From contig NZ_JH651379.1 of the NCBI RefSeq assembly GCF_000260115.1, forward strand, positions 2,893,466 to 2,957,465: 64,000 nt of DNA, read 5' to 3'. The notes under the pieces were generated by a model that saw nothing but the letters and a program-made list of their open reading frames with translations, ran no database searches and had not been told where the DNA came from. Origin of the DNA: Galbibacter orientalis DSM 19592. GTDB lineage: Bacteria > Bacteroidota > Bacteroidia > Flavobacteriales > Flavobacteriaceae. This document shows positions 44,724 to 54,528 of this stretch, one piece after another. How positions within the stretch are numbered: position 1 is the first letter of the stretch; each line of letters begins with the position of its first letter. The position numbers and the translations under genes were made by a program.

Positions 44724-47648
44724 ATGGTTTTAAAAAAAAATAGTGTTGTTTTAGGGCTTCTATTTATTTTCATACAAGGGTTTAGTCAGCAAGTAGACCC
44801 ATTAGTAACTACCGATAGCGAGCAGCAAAAGGTTTGGGTTGATAGTATATATAATTCGCTTTCACTTCAAGAAAAAATAGGACAATTATTTATGATCAGA
44901 GCTTTTTCCGACAAAGGAAAAGCACATATTGACGATGTAAAAAAATTGGTTTCCGAATACCAAGTGGGAGGAGTAATATTCTCAACTGGAGGTCCGTATC
45001 GTCAAGCTAAACTTAATAATGAATTACAAAGTCTTTCTAAAGTAAAAATGTTAATGTCAATGGATGCCGAATGGGGTTTATCCATGCGTTTGGACTCTAC
45101 ATTTGCTTTTCCATACAACATGGTTTTAGGAGCTGTTAAGGATAATGATTTAATTAGACGTGTAGGAAAACATATTGGAGAACATACAAAACGGATGGGA
45201 ATGCATATTAATTTTGCTCCCGATGTAGATATTAATACCAATCCTAAAAATCCAATTATAGGAAACCGTTCTTTTGGAGAAAATAGGGATAAGGTTACAG
45301 AAAAAGCAATGGCATTTATGGAAGGAATGCAATCTGCTGGAGTTTTGGCTAATGCAAAGCACTTCCCAGGTCACGGAGATACAGAGCAAGATTCTCATAA
45401 AACATTACCAACAATAACATTTAGTAAAGAAAGAATAGATAGCGTAGAGCTCTATCCATATAAACAACTTATTCCAAAAGGATTGGCTAGCGTTATGGTA
45501 GCACATTTAAGTGTTCCTAGTTTAGAGTCTCGACCAGGTTTTCCTTCTTCAATTTCAGAAGGTATTGTAACAGGATTATTAAAAGATAAGCTTCAGTTTA
45601 ACGGACTTATTTTTACAGATGCTTTAGAGATGAAGGGAGTAGCTAATTATGCAGATTCTGGGAATGTAGACCTTTCTGCTTTTTTAGCGGGAAATGATAT
45701 GTTGCTTATATCAGCAGATACTCCAGAGGGAATAAAAAAGTTAACAGAAGCCTATACTAATGGAATTATTACAGAAGAACGTTTAGCATATTCAGTAAAA
45801 AAAGTATTAAAGGCTAAATATAAAGTAGGTTTAAATAATTATAAACCGGTAGCTCAAGCACATTTATATGAAGATTTAAATCGTGTTGAGGATACAATTT
45901 TATTTGAAGAAGTAATGGAAAATGCCATTACAGTTGCTAAAAACGATGAGCAAACAATTCCAATTAGAGATCTAGATAAGAAAAGTATTGCTTATATCGG
46001 GATGGGAGATGGAGATAATTCTACTTTTGTAGAAACATTAAAAAAATATACCTCTGTAGCTTATATTCATGGAGATGATTTAAGTGATATTGTAAACAGA
46101 ATAAAACCTTATGATTTAGTTATTATTGGGCATCATAGAAGTACACAAACACCTTGGAAAGCGGCAGATTTTACAGATCAAGAGAAGGTTTGGATTTATG
46201 AAATAGCACGACAAAAAAAGGTTATTCTTGATGCTTTTGTAAAACCTTATGCACTTTTAGACCTTCAAAGTATTGATAATATAGAGTCTATAATTGTAAG
46301 TTATTTAAACGATCCTATTTCTCAAGAAAAATCTGCAGAGCTTATATTTGGAGCTCTTGCTTCTAAAGGGAGTTTGCCCGTTATGGCACACGAAAAATTA
46401 CCAGAAAACAGAGGTTTTTTAACCAATTCCTTATCAAGATTAGGGTATAGCGTTCCTGAACGGGTTGGAATGAATAGTAAGACCCTGAAAAAAGTAGATT
46501 CTGTAATGAAACTTGCTATTAGTTCTGGAGCTACTCCTGGCGGACAAATTTTAATTGCAAGACAAGGAAAGGTAATTTATAATAAAAACTTCGGAAAGTT
46601 CTCTTATGGTGCAGACTCAGAACCTGTTAGGAGCAATAACTTATACGATCTTGCTTCTTTAACCAAAATAACGGCTACCTTGCCAAATATCATGCAATTG
46701 GTAGAGAAGAAGGAAATTACTTTTAATTCAACCTTAGGAGAAATGCTTCCTGAATTGAAAGGGAGTAACAAAGAAGATTTAAAATTGTTGGCAGTGCTTT
46801 CTCATTACGCTCGTTTAAAACCTTGGATTCCTTTTTATATAAGTACTTTGGATGAAGGGACCAAAAAGCCCTTAGATACGTATTATAAAGATGCTCCAAC
46901 AAAGAATTTTGATACTCAAGTTGCCGATCATCTTTATATTAGAAATGATTATAAAGATTCTATTATTGATCAGATAAAAGAAAGCGAATTGCTGAGTAAA
47001 CTTCAGTACAGATACAGCGACCTACCCTTTATTTTATTGCAACGCTATTTAGAAAATTATTACCATAGACCATTAGATAAAATAGCTCAAGATAATTTTT
47101 ATAAATCTTTAGGGATGAATTATACTACCTTTAATCCATTAGATAAATTTGGAAAAGGAGAGATTGTTCCTACAGAAGTAGATGATTATTTTAGATATCA
47201 AACCATTCAAGGATATGTGCATGATATGGGAGCCGCTATGCTTGGTGGTGTTGGTGGGCATGCTGGACTTTTTAGTACTTCAAATGATCTTGCTAAGATG
47301 ATGCAAATGTATCTTCAAAAAGGATATTATGGAGGCAAACGCTATTTTAGTTCCGAAACCTTAGATAAGTTTAATACCTGTTATTATTGCGACCAAGATA
47401 ATAGAAGAGGGGTAGGATTTGATAAACCACAATTGGGAGAATCTGGTCCTACATGTGGCTGTGTATCAATGATGAGTTTTGGACATAGTGGCTTTACAGG
47501 AACCTATGCTTGGGTTGATCCTACAGATAGCTTGGTTTATATATTTTTGTCTAATAGAACGTATCCAACCATGTTAAATCGAAAATTAATTTCTGAAGGT
47601 ACGCGTACTGTAATTCAGGAGATTATCTATGAATCGATTGAGAGATAA
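44724..47648 (+). CDS. GH3 glycosidase fused to a serine beta-lactamase-like domain
   Basis: A 974-residue secreted protein. Signal peptide ~1-21 (VVLGLLFIFIQGFSQ). GH3 N-domain (~35-370) with NagZ-type KHFPGHGDTEQDSHKTLP and the nucleophile Asp in LIFTDALEMKGVANY. A GH3 C-like domain (~395-575) follows. A class-C-type serine hydrolase domain (~595-974) has SxxK in DLASLTKITATLPN. The normal LTHxxGL is replaced by LLAVLSHYARLKPWIPF, and a YxN-like motif YRYSDLPFILLQRYL follows. The likely role is recycling or remodelling of peptidoglycan, with one half removing N-acetylglucosamine and the other acting on D-amino-acid peptides; this is inferred from the families. The fusion occurs in other Bacteroidota. 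It is monocistronic, followed by repeat copy 5. Confidence 0.9.
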   Translation: MVLKKNSVVLGLLFIFIQGFSQQVDPLVTTDSEQQKVWVDSIYNSLSLQEKIGQLFMIRAFSDKGKAHIDDVKKLVSEYQVGGVIFSTGGPYRQAKLNNELQSLSKVKMLMSMDAEWGLSMRLDSTFAFPYNMVLGAVKDNDLIRRVGKHIGEHTKRMGMHINFAPDVDINTNPKNPIIGNRSFGENRDKVTEKAMAFMEGMQSAGVLANAKHFPGHGDTEQDSHKTLPTITFSKERIDSVELYPYKQLIPKGLASVMVAHLSVPSLESRPGFPSSISEGIVTGLLKDKLQFNGLIFTDALEMKGVANYADSGNVDLSAFLAGNDMLLISADTPEGIKKLTEAYTNGIITEERLAYSVKKVLKAKYKVGLNNYKPVAQAHLYEDLNRVEDTILFEEVMENAITVAKNDEQTIPIRDLDKKSIAYIGMGDGDNSTFVETLKKYTSVAYIHGDDLSDIVNRIKPYDLVIIGHHRSTQTPWKAADFTDQEKVWIYEIARQKKVILDAFVKPYALLDLQSIDNIESIIVSYLNDPISQEKSAELIFGALASKGSLPVMAHEKLPENRGFLTNSLSRLGYSVPERVGMNSKTLKKVDSVMKLAISSGATPGGQILIARQGKVIYNKNFGKFSYGADSEPVRSNNLYDLASLTKITATLPNIMQLVEKKEITFNSTLGEMLPELKGSNKEDLKLLAVLSHYARLKPWIPFYISTLDEGTKKPLDTYYKDAPTKNFDTQVADHLYIRNDYKDSIIDQIKESELLSKLQYRYSDLPFILLQRYLENYYHRPLDKIAQDNFYKSLGMNYTTFNPLDKFGKGEIVPTEVDDYFRYQTIQGYVHDMGAAMLGGVGGHAGLFSTSNDLAKMMQMYLQKGYYGGKRYFSSETLDKFNTCYYCDQDNRRGVGFDKPQLGESGPTCGCVSMMSFGHSGFTGTYAWVDPTDSLVYIFLSNRTYPTMLNRKLISEGTRTVIQEIIYESIER

Positions 47649-47712
47649 CAGAAATTTAAAAATTCTTTTGTAAATATATTCCTATTGTTTCGACTCAGTT
47701 TTAAATCTATAA

Positions 47713-47829
47713 TTAAGGTTTAATTTCCAGAGCCTGTTCTGAGTTTGCCGAAGGGTTTTATGTCTAAATGGATTAAATTATTTTCCTTTGAATACCTCTT
47801 GGGCTTGCCCCAAGGTTGTAGATTTAATA
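47713..47829 (+). repeat. Intergenic hairpin repeat, copy 5
   Basis: This copy contains CAGAGCCTGTTCTGAGTTTG, CCGAAGG, ATGGATTAAATTATTTTCCT and TTGGGCTTGCCCCAAGGTTG. The ending stem is perfect here: CCTCTTGGGC/GCCCCAAGG. The leading CCCTC hairpin is degraded (AATTAAGG). It lies between the GH3 fusion gene and bshA. Confidence 0.7.
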
Positions 47830-47972
47830 GATAGCTTTAAGACCGTTCTATTTTCAGAAAAAGAAAAAGCTATTTAGCACCTAAGAAATTAGTGAGATCT
47901 TAAAAGTTTGCCATTAAATCTCTCTGGTGTAATTAATATTTTAACTTAGTATATTCATTTAAATTAAAAAGT

Positions 47973-49103
47973 ATGCGAATAGGGATTGTGTGTTATCCAA
48001 CATTTGGCGGAAGTGGAGTAGTAGCAACAGAGTTAGGAATGGCTTTAGCAACACGCGGACACGAAATTCATTTTATAACTTACAAACAACCCGTTCGTTT
48101 GGCATTACTTAGTGGAAAAATCCATTTTCATGAAGTAAATGTACCAGAATACCCATTGTTTCATTACCAACCATATGAACTAGCATTGTCTAGTAAATTA
48201 GTGGATATGGTAAAACTTCATAAACTGGAAGTGTTACATGTTCATTATGCTATTCCTCATGCATATGCTGCTTATATGGCTAAAAAGATGCTGAAAACAC
48301 AAGGAATTGAGATTCCTATTGTTACAACACTTCATGGTACAGATATAACCCTTGTAGGAAATCACCCTTTCTACAAACCTGCTGTTACTTTTAGTATCAA
48401 TAAATCTGATGTGGTTACTTCAGTTTCACAAAGTTTAAAAGAGGATACAAACCGACTTTTTGATATAAAAAAGAAAATACATGTAGTTCCAAACTTTATA
48501 GATGTATCTAAATATAAGCATAGCTTTACTGATTGTCAGCGTGGGATGATGGCTACAGATAAAGAGCGTATAATAACACATATAAGTAACTTTAGAAAAG
48601 TAAAGCGCATTTCAGATGTAATCAATATTTTCTACGGAATTCAAAAAGAAATTCCTTCCAGACTAATAATGGTAGGCGAAGGTCCTGAACGAGAAGGAGC
48701 AGAAGCTTTGTGTGATGAATTAGGGATTGGCAACAAAGTTGCTTTTCTTGGAAATAGTAATGAAGTAGATAAAATACTTTGTTTCTCCGACTTATTTTTA
48801 TTGCCTTCTGAAACCGAAAGTTTTGGTTTGGCAGCATTAGAAGCAATGGTAAATGAAGTTCCTGTAATATCTAGTAATACAGGAGGAATTCCTGAGGTAA
48901 ATAAAGATGGGTTTAGCGGTTATTTAAGCAACGTTGGCGATGTAGAGTCCATGACAAATAACGCTATTAAGATTTTAAAAGAAGATAAAGTTTTAAATCA
49001 GTATAAAAAACAAGCTAGAGAACAAGCTACTTTGTTTGATATTAACCAAGTAGTCCCTAGGTATGAAGAAATATATGAAAAAGCTTATAAAAAGGCTTTT
49101 TAG
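47973..49103 (+). CDS. bshA: N-acetyl-alpha-D-glucosaminyl L-malate synthase BshA
   Basis: A 376-residue GT4-type glycosyltransferase with the BshA N-terminus IGIVCYPTFGGSGVVATELG, then LATRGHEIHFITYKQPVRL. The donor-binding region is EGPEREGAEALCDELGIGNK and ETESFGLAALEAMVNEVPVI. It transfers GlcNAc to L-malate in the first step of bacillithiol synthesis. bshB and bshC are elsewhere. It is separated from the GH3 gene by a repeat, so probably it has its own promoter. Confidence 0.94.
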   Translation: MRIGIVCYPTFGGSGVVATELGMALATRGHEIHFITYKQPVRLALLSGKIHFHEVNVPEYPLFHYQPYELALSSKLVDMVKLHKLEVLHVHYAIPHAYAAYMAKKMLKTQGIEIPIVTTLHGTDITLVGNHPFYKPAVTFSINKSDVVTSVSQSLKEDTNRLFDIKKKIHVVPNFIDVSKYKHSFTDCQRGMMATDKERIITHISNFRKVKRISDVINIFYGIQKEIPSRLIMVGEGPEREGAEALCDELGIGNKVAFLGNSNEVDKILCFSDLFLLPSETESFGLAALEAMVNEVPVISSNTGGIPEVNKDGFSGYLSNVGDVESMTNNAIKILKEDKVLNQYKKQAREQATLFDINQVVPRYEEIYEKAYKKAF

Positions 49104-49164
49104 TATAATTTAACTTTGAGTTACTTTCTATAGAATTGTGGTATCTTTGAATTTTACAAATTCT

Positions 49165-50103
49165 ATGAAAACACTAAAAAGTACTTCCTTAGAAGAATTT
49201 TATAAAGAAGCTGCTGCATTTACTGGTAGAGATATAGATACTTTATTACCACCTGGAATTAATAAAGAAATAGGGCATTTTAATATTTTCGATATTTCAG
49301 AAACTATAAAGCAGGTAAAACGTAAAAATATAATGCCTTATAACCGTAGAGCTTATTATAAAATAAGTTTAATACGTGGGAAGAATAGGGCAGAGTATGC
49401 AGATAAAGTTATAGATATTGAAAAAAATGCACTACTCTTTGCTACCCCAAAAGTACCGTATCATTGGTTTCCATTAGAAGAAAATCAAGCAGGTTCTTTT
49501 TGTGTGTTTACGGATGAGTTTTTAATAAAAAATTTAACGGGAATAGTTTTAGACGAGTTGCCTATTTTTAAATCTGGAGGCTATCCTGTTTTTGAAATAG
49601 AAGATGAAGAAGCAGAGGAACTTCAACTGATTTTCAATAAAATGAAAACAGAAATAGCTTCAAATTATGTATATAAGTACGATTTGCTTCGGAATTATGT
49701 AATGGAACTTATTCATCAAGGACAAAAATTACAACCAGCTACACAATTACATACCGATAAAAATGCATCAGCAAGGATAATCTCCTTATTTATAGAATTA
49801 TTAGAACGTCAATTCCCTATAGAATCTCCCGAACAAAAACTAGTACTGCGTACAGCAAAAGAATATGCAGAGCGCTTGGCTATTCATGTAAATCACCTAA
49901 ACAAGGTGCTTAAAGATAATATGGGGAGAACAACAACAGATATTATAAGTAGTAGAATTATCCAAGAAGCTAAAATTTTACTAAAGCAAACCGATTGGAA
50001 TATTTCTGAAATAGCTTATAGTTTGGGCTTTGAAGAAGTAGCTCACTTCTCTAATTTCTTTAAAAGACAAACTTCTGTAGCTCCAGTTAGTTTCCGTTCT
50101 TAA
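49165..50103 (+). CDS. AraC-family transcriptional regulator
   Basis: About 312 residues. The N-terminal cupin-like effector region includes AYYKISLIRGKNRAEYADKV and PKVPYHWFPLEENQAGSFCV. The C-terminal AraC DNA-binding domain (~220-312) carries two HTH motifs: YAERLAIHVNHLNKVLKDNM and WNISEIAYSLGFEEVAHFSN followed by FFKRQTSVAP. A GTG at 49138 opens the frame, but the ATG at 49165 (MKTLKSTSLEEF) is the better start. It sits 112 bp before a short-chain dehydrogenase gene, with two direct repeats (TTTGCAAACA, 21 bp apart) between them: a likely binding site. The effector is unknown. Confidence 0.88.
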   Translation: MKTLKSTSLEEFYKEAAAFTGRDIDTLLPPGINKEIGHFNIFDISETIKQVKRKNIMPYNRRAYYKISLIRGKNRAEYADKVIDIEKNALLFATPKVPYHWFPLEENQAGSFCVFTDEFLIKNLTGIVLDELPIFKSGGYPVFEIEDEEAEELQLIFNKMKTEIASNYVYKYDLLRNYVMELIHQGQKLQPATQLHTDKNASARIISLFIELLERQFPIESPEQKLVLRTAKEYAERLAIHVNHLNKVLKDNMGRTTTDIISSRIIQEAKILLKQTDWNISEIAYSLGFEEVAHFSNFFKRQTSVAPVSFRS

Positions 50104-50119
50104 ATCTTATTATTTGAAT

Positions 50120-50160
50120 TTTGCAAACAATCCTTTGATGTTTGCAAACAGTCCCCTTTG
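50120..50160 (+). promoter_or_regulatory. Likely AraC operator: two TTTGCAAACA direct repeats
   Basis: TTTGCAAACAATCCTTTGA (50120) and TTTGCAAACAGTCCCCTTTG (50141) repeat with exactly 21 bp between, two helical turns, as AraC-type monomers prefer. They lie immediately after the regulator's stop and ~60 bp before the dehydrogenase ATG. Confidence 0.6.
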
Positions 50161-50215
50161 TTTTTAGTTGAACTTTGTACTATCAAAATTTTAATAATAA
50201 TTAATAATTAAAAAA

Positions 50216-50983
50216 ATGAAAACAGAAAACAACAAAGTAGCTTTGGTAACAGGAGGGAGCAGAGGTTTAGGTAGAGATATGGCTATAAATCTTGCAAAGA
50301 AAGGGATTGATGTCATACTTACTTATAGAAGCAATAAAGAACAAGCAGATAACGTAGTAACCGAGATTCAGGCAATCGGACAAAAAGCAATAGCATACCA
50401 ATTGGACACCTCAAAAATAGCTACATTTGATGCTTTTATCACTCAAGTAACTAATCATTTACAAGAGCATACAGGAAGTCCCAACTTTGATTTTCTAATA
50501 AATAATGCAGGAACAGCATTGTATGCACCTTTTATAGAAACTACCGAGGAGCAATTTGATGAGATGCTTAATATTCACTTAAAAGGTGTTTTCTTTTTAA
50601 CACAAAAGACAGTTCCTTTTATAAATAAAGGGGGACGAATTATCAATATATCTTCAGGACTGGCTCGTTTTTCTTTCCCAGGTTCTTCTACCTATGCAAC
50701 AATGAAAGGCGGAGTAGAAGTTTTTACCAGATATTTGGCAAAAGAATTAGGAGAAAAAGGTATTGCAGCCAATATAGTAGCTCCAGGTGCTATTGAAACC
50801 GATTTTGGAGGTGGACGTGTAAGAGATAATAAAGAAATTAACAATCACATTGCAGGTATAACAGCATTAGGTCGTGTTGGTTTACCTCAAGATATTGGTG
50901 GTGTAGTAGCTTTTTTATGTACCGAAGAAGCACGCTGGATTAACGGACAACGCATAGAGGTTTCTGGGGGAATGATGGTTTAA
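50216..50983 (+). CDS. Short-chain dehydrogenase/reductase (SDR)
   Basis: A 255-residue classical SDR. Cofactor motif ALVTGGSRGLGRDMA (TGxxxGxG), structural NNAGTA, catalytic Ser in INISSGLARFSF and YATMK (YxxxK), and C-terminal INGQRIEVSGGMMV. The Arg at GSRG and the absence of an acidic residue after strand 2 (TYRSNKEQ) suggest NADPH preference. It lies next to an AraC regulator with a shared operator, so it is likely an inducible redox or detoxification enzyme; the substrate is unknown. Confidence 0.92.
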   Translation: MKTENNKVALVTGGSRGLGRDMAINLAKKGIDVILTYRSNKEQADNVVTEIQAIGQKAIAYQLDTSKIATFDAFITQVTNHLQEHTGSPNFDFLINNAGTALYAPFIETTEEQFDEMLNIHLKGVFFLTQKTVPFINKGGRIINISSGLARFSFPGSSTYATMKGGVEVFTRYLAKELGEKGIAANIVAPGAIETDFGGGRVRDNKEINNHIAGITALGRVGLPQDIGGVVAFLCTEEARWINGQRIEVSGGMMV

Positions 50984-51000
50984 AAACAGATATAGCAAAA

Positions 51001-51089
51001 AAAAGGTCTAAAAAGTATCTAATCTCTACGTGTTGCAGTGAGTTTGTTAAGCTCCTTTTGACAATTGGAAATTGCTTTTTAGACCTTTT
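51001..51089. mobile_element. GTCTAAAAAG-ended MITE, copy 1 (also a terminator hairpin)
   Basis: AAAAGGTCTAAAAAG and its exact complement CTTTTTAGACCTTTT bound an 89-bp stretch. The interior shows GAGTTTGTTAAGCTCCTTTT, related to the interior of copies at 59530 and 61644. It may also terminate the SDR transcript. Confidence 0.65.
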
Positions 51090-51209
51090 CTTTTGATGTG
51101 TTTCTAAATTACCTAACTAAATTATTGTCCAATTAAACTATCAAAAACAAGGCATCAAAAATTAAAATATCCCCTATATTTGTAGCAAGAAAATAATACA
51201 ATACTATTC

Positions 51210-52160
51210 ATGAGTAATACCATCACAGCAACAGATTTTAATTTTCCAAATCAGGAAAGTGTTTATAAAGGAAAGGTTAGGGAAGTTTATAATATTGGAA
51301 ACGATTTGTTAGTGATGATTGCTACAGATAGACTTTCTGCTTTTGATGTAATTATGCCAAAGGGAATTCCTTACAAAGGTCAGATTTTAAATCAGATTGC
51401 AACCAAAATGATGGATGCTACAAAAGACATTGTTCCAAATTGGTTGGAAGCTACTCCAGATCCAAATGTAGCTGTTGGTCAGCTTTGTGAACCTTTTAAA
51501 GTAGAAATGGTTATTCGTGGATATTTATCGGGTCATGCAGCTAGAGAATACAAAGCAGGAAAACAAACGCTTTGTGGAGTTACAATGCCAGAAGGACTAA
51601 AAGAAAATGATAAGTTTCCAGCACCAATTATTACGCCTTCTACAAAAGCAGATCAAGGAGATCATGATGAAGATATTTCGAGAGAAGCTATTTTAAAAAA
51701 GGGAATTGTTTCTGAAGCAGATTATTTAGTATTAGAAAAATATACCCGTGCATTATTCCAAAGAGGAACTGAAATTGCAGCAGCACGCGGATTGATTTTA
51801 GTAGATACTAAATATGAATTTGGAAAAACAAAAGACGGTGAAATTGTTTTAATAGATGAAATTCATACCCCAGATTCTTCACGTTATTTTTATGCTGATG
51901 GATATGAAGAACGTCAAGAAAAAAGTGAAGCACAAAAGCAACTTTCTAAAGAGTTTGTGCGTCAATGGTTAATAGAAAATGGTTTTCAAGGGAAAGAAGG
52001 ACAGCAAATTCCAGAAATGACCGATGCTTATATAACGTCTGTTTCAGAAAGATATATTGAGCTTTATGAAAATATTACAGGAGAGAAGTTTGTAAAAGCA
52101 GATGTTAGTAATATTCAATCGAGAATAGAAGAGAATGTGCTCAATTTTTTAAAAGCATAA
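51210..52160 (+). CDS. purC: Phosphoribosylaminoimidazole-succinocarboxamide synthase PurC
   Basis: A 316-residue SAICAR synthetase for step seven of purine synthesis. Signatures: [56 protein letters not shown]-like [34 protein letters not shown]-like [24 protein letters not shown] and [19 protein letters not shown]. The length (316) is typical of the long (eukaryote-like) PurC form used by Bacteroidota. Its stop codon is followed immediately by repeat copy 6. It is monocistronic. Confidence 0.96.
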   Translation: MSNTITATDFNFPNQESVYKGKVREVYNIGNDLLVMIATDRLSAFDVIMPKGIPYKGQILNQIATKMMDATKDIVPNWLEATPDPNVAVGQLCEPFKVEMVIRGYLSGHAAREYKAGKQTLCGVTMPEGLKENDKFPAPIITPSTKADQGDHDEDISREAILKKGIVSEADYLVLEKYTRALFQRGTEIAAARGLILVDTKYEFGKTKDGEIVLIDEIHTPDSSRYFYADGYEERQEKSEAQKQLSKEFVRQWLIENGFQGKEGQQIPEMTDAYITSVSERYIELYENITGEKFVKADVSNIQSRIEENVLNFLKA

Positions 52161-52302
52161 ACCCTTTATAGAGGGTTTAATTTCCAAAGCCTGTGCCGAG
52201 TTTACCGAAAAACTTAAGTTCGAAATAAATTAAGATTGTTTGGTTTGACTGCCTCGTGCGCTTGAATCAAGATAGTTGATTTAATAATATAATAGTGATA
52301 AA
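52158..52302 (+). repeat. Intergenic hairpin repeat, copy 6 (divergent)
   Basis: ACCCTTTATAGAGGGTTTAA, CCTGTGCCGAGTTTACCGAA, TTCGAAATAAATTAAGATTG and GCCTCGTGCGCTTGAATCAA, ending TTTAATAATATAATAGTGAT. The last part is shared with copy 7 (61615-61636). The GGGC/GCCC stem is altered to GTGCGCTTGAATC in both, so copies 6 and 7 form a subfamily. It starts at the purC stop codon. Confidence 0.65.
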
Positions 52303-52306
52303 TTTT

Positions 52307-52337
52307 AAGCCTTGACAGTAAATGTTGAGGCTTTTTT
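52307..52337 (+). terminator. Terminator after purC
   Basis: AAGCCTTGACA and TGTTGAGGCTT form a stem with two mismatches and a GTAAA loop, followed by TTTTTGTTTGTG. It lies ~145 bp after the purC stop, beyond the repeat. Confidence 0.65.
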
Positions 52338-52597
52338 GTTTGTGTATTTTTTGTTCTAGATACCTATATGGGAAACAAAAGGGAGAAAAGTGGTTGAAAC
52401 TTTTACGTTTTAAGATTGACAATTTTAATAGATCAACTAAAGAAGGCTTATGAGTTATCTGGACATCCATACTATCAAGTAAAACATAACTTTTGTTTTA
52501 ACACAAATAACATTGTATTAACTTACCTTTTATAAAAAATAGTTTTTTTTGCTTACTTTTAGAAAATAGTCTCATTATAAAATAGGTATCGTCTAGA
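52338..52597. other. Promoter-side spacer of the sigma factor gene
   Basis: AT-rich sequence between the purC terminator and the ECF sigma gene. It holds no credible gene. An upstream promoter for the sigma/FecR/SusCD run must lie here, but I cannot point to a clear Bacteroidota -33/-7 pair. Confidence 0.4.
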
Positions 52598-53167
52598 GTG
52601 GCATCTTATAAAATTCATAGAAACATAAAATTATCTTCTGAGATAGATATAAACTCTAAAGAAGGGTTTGATCTTATCTTTAAATTATACTATGGAAAAC
52701 TGTTTCATATTGCCAAAGGATATTTAGTGTTTAATGAAGATGCTGAAGAAATAGTACAGAATGTATTTTTACAACTTTTAGAAAATAAAGATACTGCCTC
52801 TAAAATCAATAATCTTAATAATTACTTATATACCTTAACCAAGAATGCTTGCCTAGATCATTTAAAGCATTTAAAAGTTAAATCAAATTTCTCCGAGCAA
52901 AAGAAAAAAATTCAACAAGGCTTAATTAATGACGAAGCAGCTTCTTTACTGATAGAAAATGAGTTGAGTAAAAGGATAGAAGAAGCAATTGCGTTACTAC
53001 CTGAAAAATGTAAAGTAGTATTTGTAAAAAGTAAGTATGAAGGCTTAAAACGAAAAGAAATAGCTAGTATATTAGATATTTCACCACGTACAGTGGATAA
53101 TCATTTGGCAAATGCTTTAAAGCATATGCGACTGCATTTAAAAGAATACATTACATATTTATTTTAA
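52598..53167 (+). CDS. ECF-type RNA polymerase sigma factor (FecI-like)
   Basis: A 189-residue sigma factor with a GTG start. Sigma region 2 is at ~25-95: FDLIFKLYYGKLFHIAKGYL, then EDAEEIVQNVFLQLLEN. Region 4 at ~125-185 has PEKCKVVFVKSKYEGLKRKE, then IASILDISPRTVDNHLANAL. It is of the FecI/Bacteroides Sus-type class that pairs with a FecR anti-sigma factor and switches on a TonB-dependent receptor. A FecR gene follows after 70 bp. No ATG is available near the frame start. Confidence 0.92.
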   Translation: MASYKIHRNIKLSSEIDINSKEGFDLIFKLYYGKLFHIAKGYLVFNEDAEEIVQNVFLQLLENKDTASKINNLNNYLYTLTKNACLDHLKHLKVKSNFSEQKKKIQQGLINDEAASLLIENELSKRIEEAIALLPEKCKVVFVKSKYEGLKRKEIASILDISPRTVDNHLANALKHMRLHLKEYITYLF

Positions 53168-53237
53168 AAAAAAACTAAATTTCGTTTAGGTAATTCTTCA
53201 TTTTAAATCGTCTATAATTAAAGAGGCAATTTTTTAA

Positions 53238-54371
53238 ATGAAAGAATTATTAAAAAAATATATTGAAGGGAAAACCGATGCTACAGAAACGGAGACTGTA
53301 GAAAATTGGATTCTTAGTAGTGATAAAAATCAGAAGACTTACAATATTTTAAAGACTGCTAATACTATTAATTCCTTTGAGGAAACCGAAGCCCGAATTA
53401 ATGTAGATAAAGAATTAATTAAGCTTAAAGCGAGCAAGACCAAATCTTCAAAATCAATACGGACTTATTATAAATACGCAGCTATTTTTATAGTGCTGTT
53501 AGGAGGGGCGTATATATTTTTAATTCAAAATTCCTTTCAGCAAAAATCCATTCCAGAAAATGCAATAACACTTACGTTAGATGATGGTACAATAAAGGTT
53601 ATTTCTGAAAACTCTGAAGAAGAAATACTAAGTAGCACAGGAAAAATGGTAGGAGTAAAAGGTTTAAATAAGATTGTATATAAAAACATAGCTAATAACA
53701 TTGAAACGGAAGCGGTTTCTTATAACACCTTAAATGTACCCTACGGAAAACAATTTAACCTAGAATTGGCAGACGGTTCTGTTATATACTTAAACGCTGG
53801 GAGTAGAATAACTTACCCAACAAATTTTAACGGTCAAAAACACAGAGAGGTTTTAATTAGTGGAGAAGCATTTTTTGAAATAGCAAAAGATACATTACAC
53901 CCATTTGTGGTGAGAGCAAATAACCTTGGAGTACAAGTTTATGGTACAAAATTTAACGTGTCGGCATATAAGGAAGATGCTACCGTACAAACAGTTTTGG
54001 TAGAAGGTTCTGTAGGGCTGTATTCTGAAAATGAAGATAAAAAAACAGAAACTACATTTTTAAAGCCTGGATATATGGCAATCTGGGAGAAGGCTGATGA
54101 AAATATCTCAATAGGTAAAACAGATGTATCTATTTATACCTCATGGATGCAAGGCGAGTTAGTATTTAAGCATATGCCATTTAGAAATATTTTGAAAAAA
54201 TTAGAAAGACACTACAATGTGTCAATAGATATGCCTACAGATTCAATTGCAAATTTAACTTTTACAGCAAGTTTTAATGAAGATAAGGCGTTGCCAGAAG
54301 TATTAGAAACTTTTAAACAATATTATGGAATTCATTATCAAATAAACAATAATAAAGTAAATATATATTAA
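53238..54371 (+). CDS. FecR-type anti-sigma factor (with DUF4974)
   Basis: A 377-residue protein with a short cytoplasmic part (KKYIEGKTDATETETVENWI), a single TM helix (~77-96: YYKYAAIFIVLLGGAYIFLI), a periplasmic FecR domain with ADGSVIYLNAGSRITYP (DGSxVxLNxxSxxxYP) and FEIAKDTLHPFVVRANNLGV, and a C-terminal DUF4974 repeat (FRNILKKLERHYNVSIDMPT; FTASFNEDKALPEVLETFKQ). It relays a signal from the SusC-type receptor's N-terminal STN domain to the sigma factor. Order sigma, FecR, SusC, SusD is diagnostic for a regulated uptake locus. Confidence 0.94.
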   Translation: MKELLKKYIEGKTDATETETVENWILSSDKNQKTYNILKTANTINSFEETEARINVDKELIKLKASKTKSSKSIRTYYKYAAIFIVLLGGAYIFLIQNSFQQKSIPENAITLTLDDGTIKVISENSEEEILSSTGKMVGVKGLNKIVYKNIANNIETEAVSYNTLNVPYGKQFNLELADGSVIYLNAGSRITYPTNFNGQKHREVLISGEAFFEIAKDTLHPFVVRANNLGVQVYGTKFNVSAYKEDATVQTVLVEGSVGLYSENEDKKTETTFLKPGYMAIWEKADENISIGKTDVSIYTSWMQGELVFKHMPFRNILKKLERHYNVSIDMPTDSIANLTFTASFNEDKALPEVLETFKQYYGIHYQINNNKVNIY

Positions 54372-54528
54372 CACATAAAACTATGGAGTCTATGAATAAA
54401 TAAAGCTAATGAAACATCCATGTCTAATTTTTAGTCATACATCGGAATGCTTATCTGGATGTTCCGCATGATTACTAAATACAATAAAAAAGCACATGAA
54501 AGCTAACTAAGAAACTCTTGATATAAAA

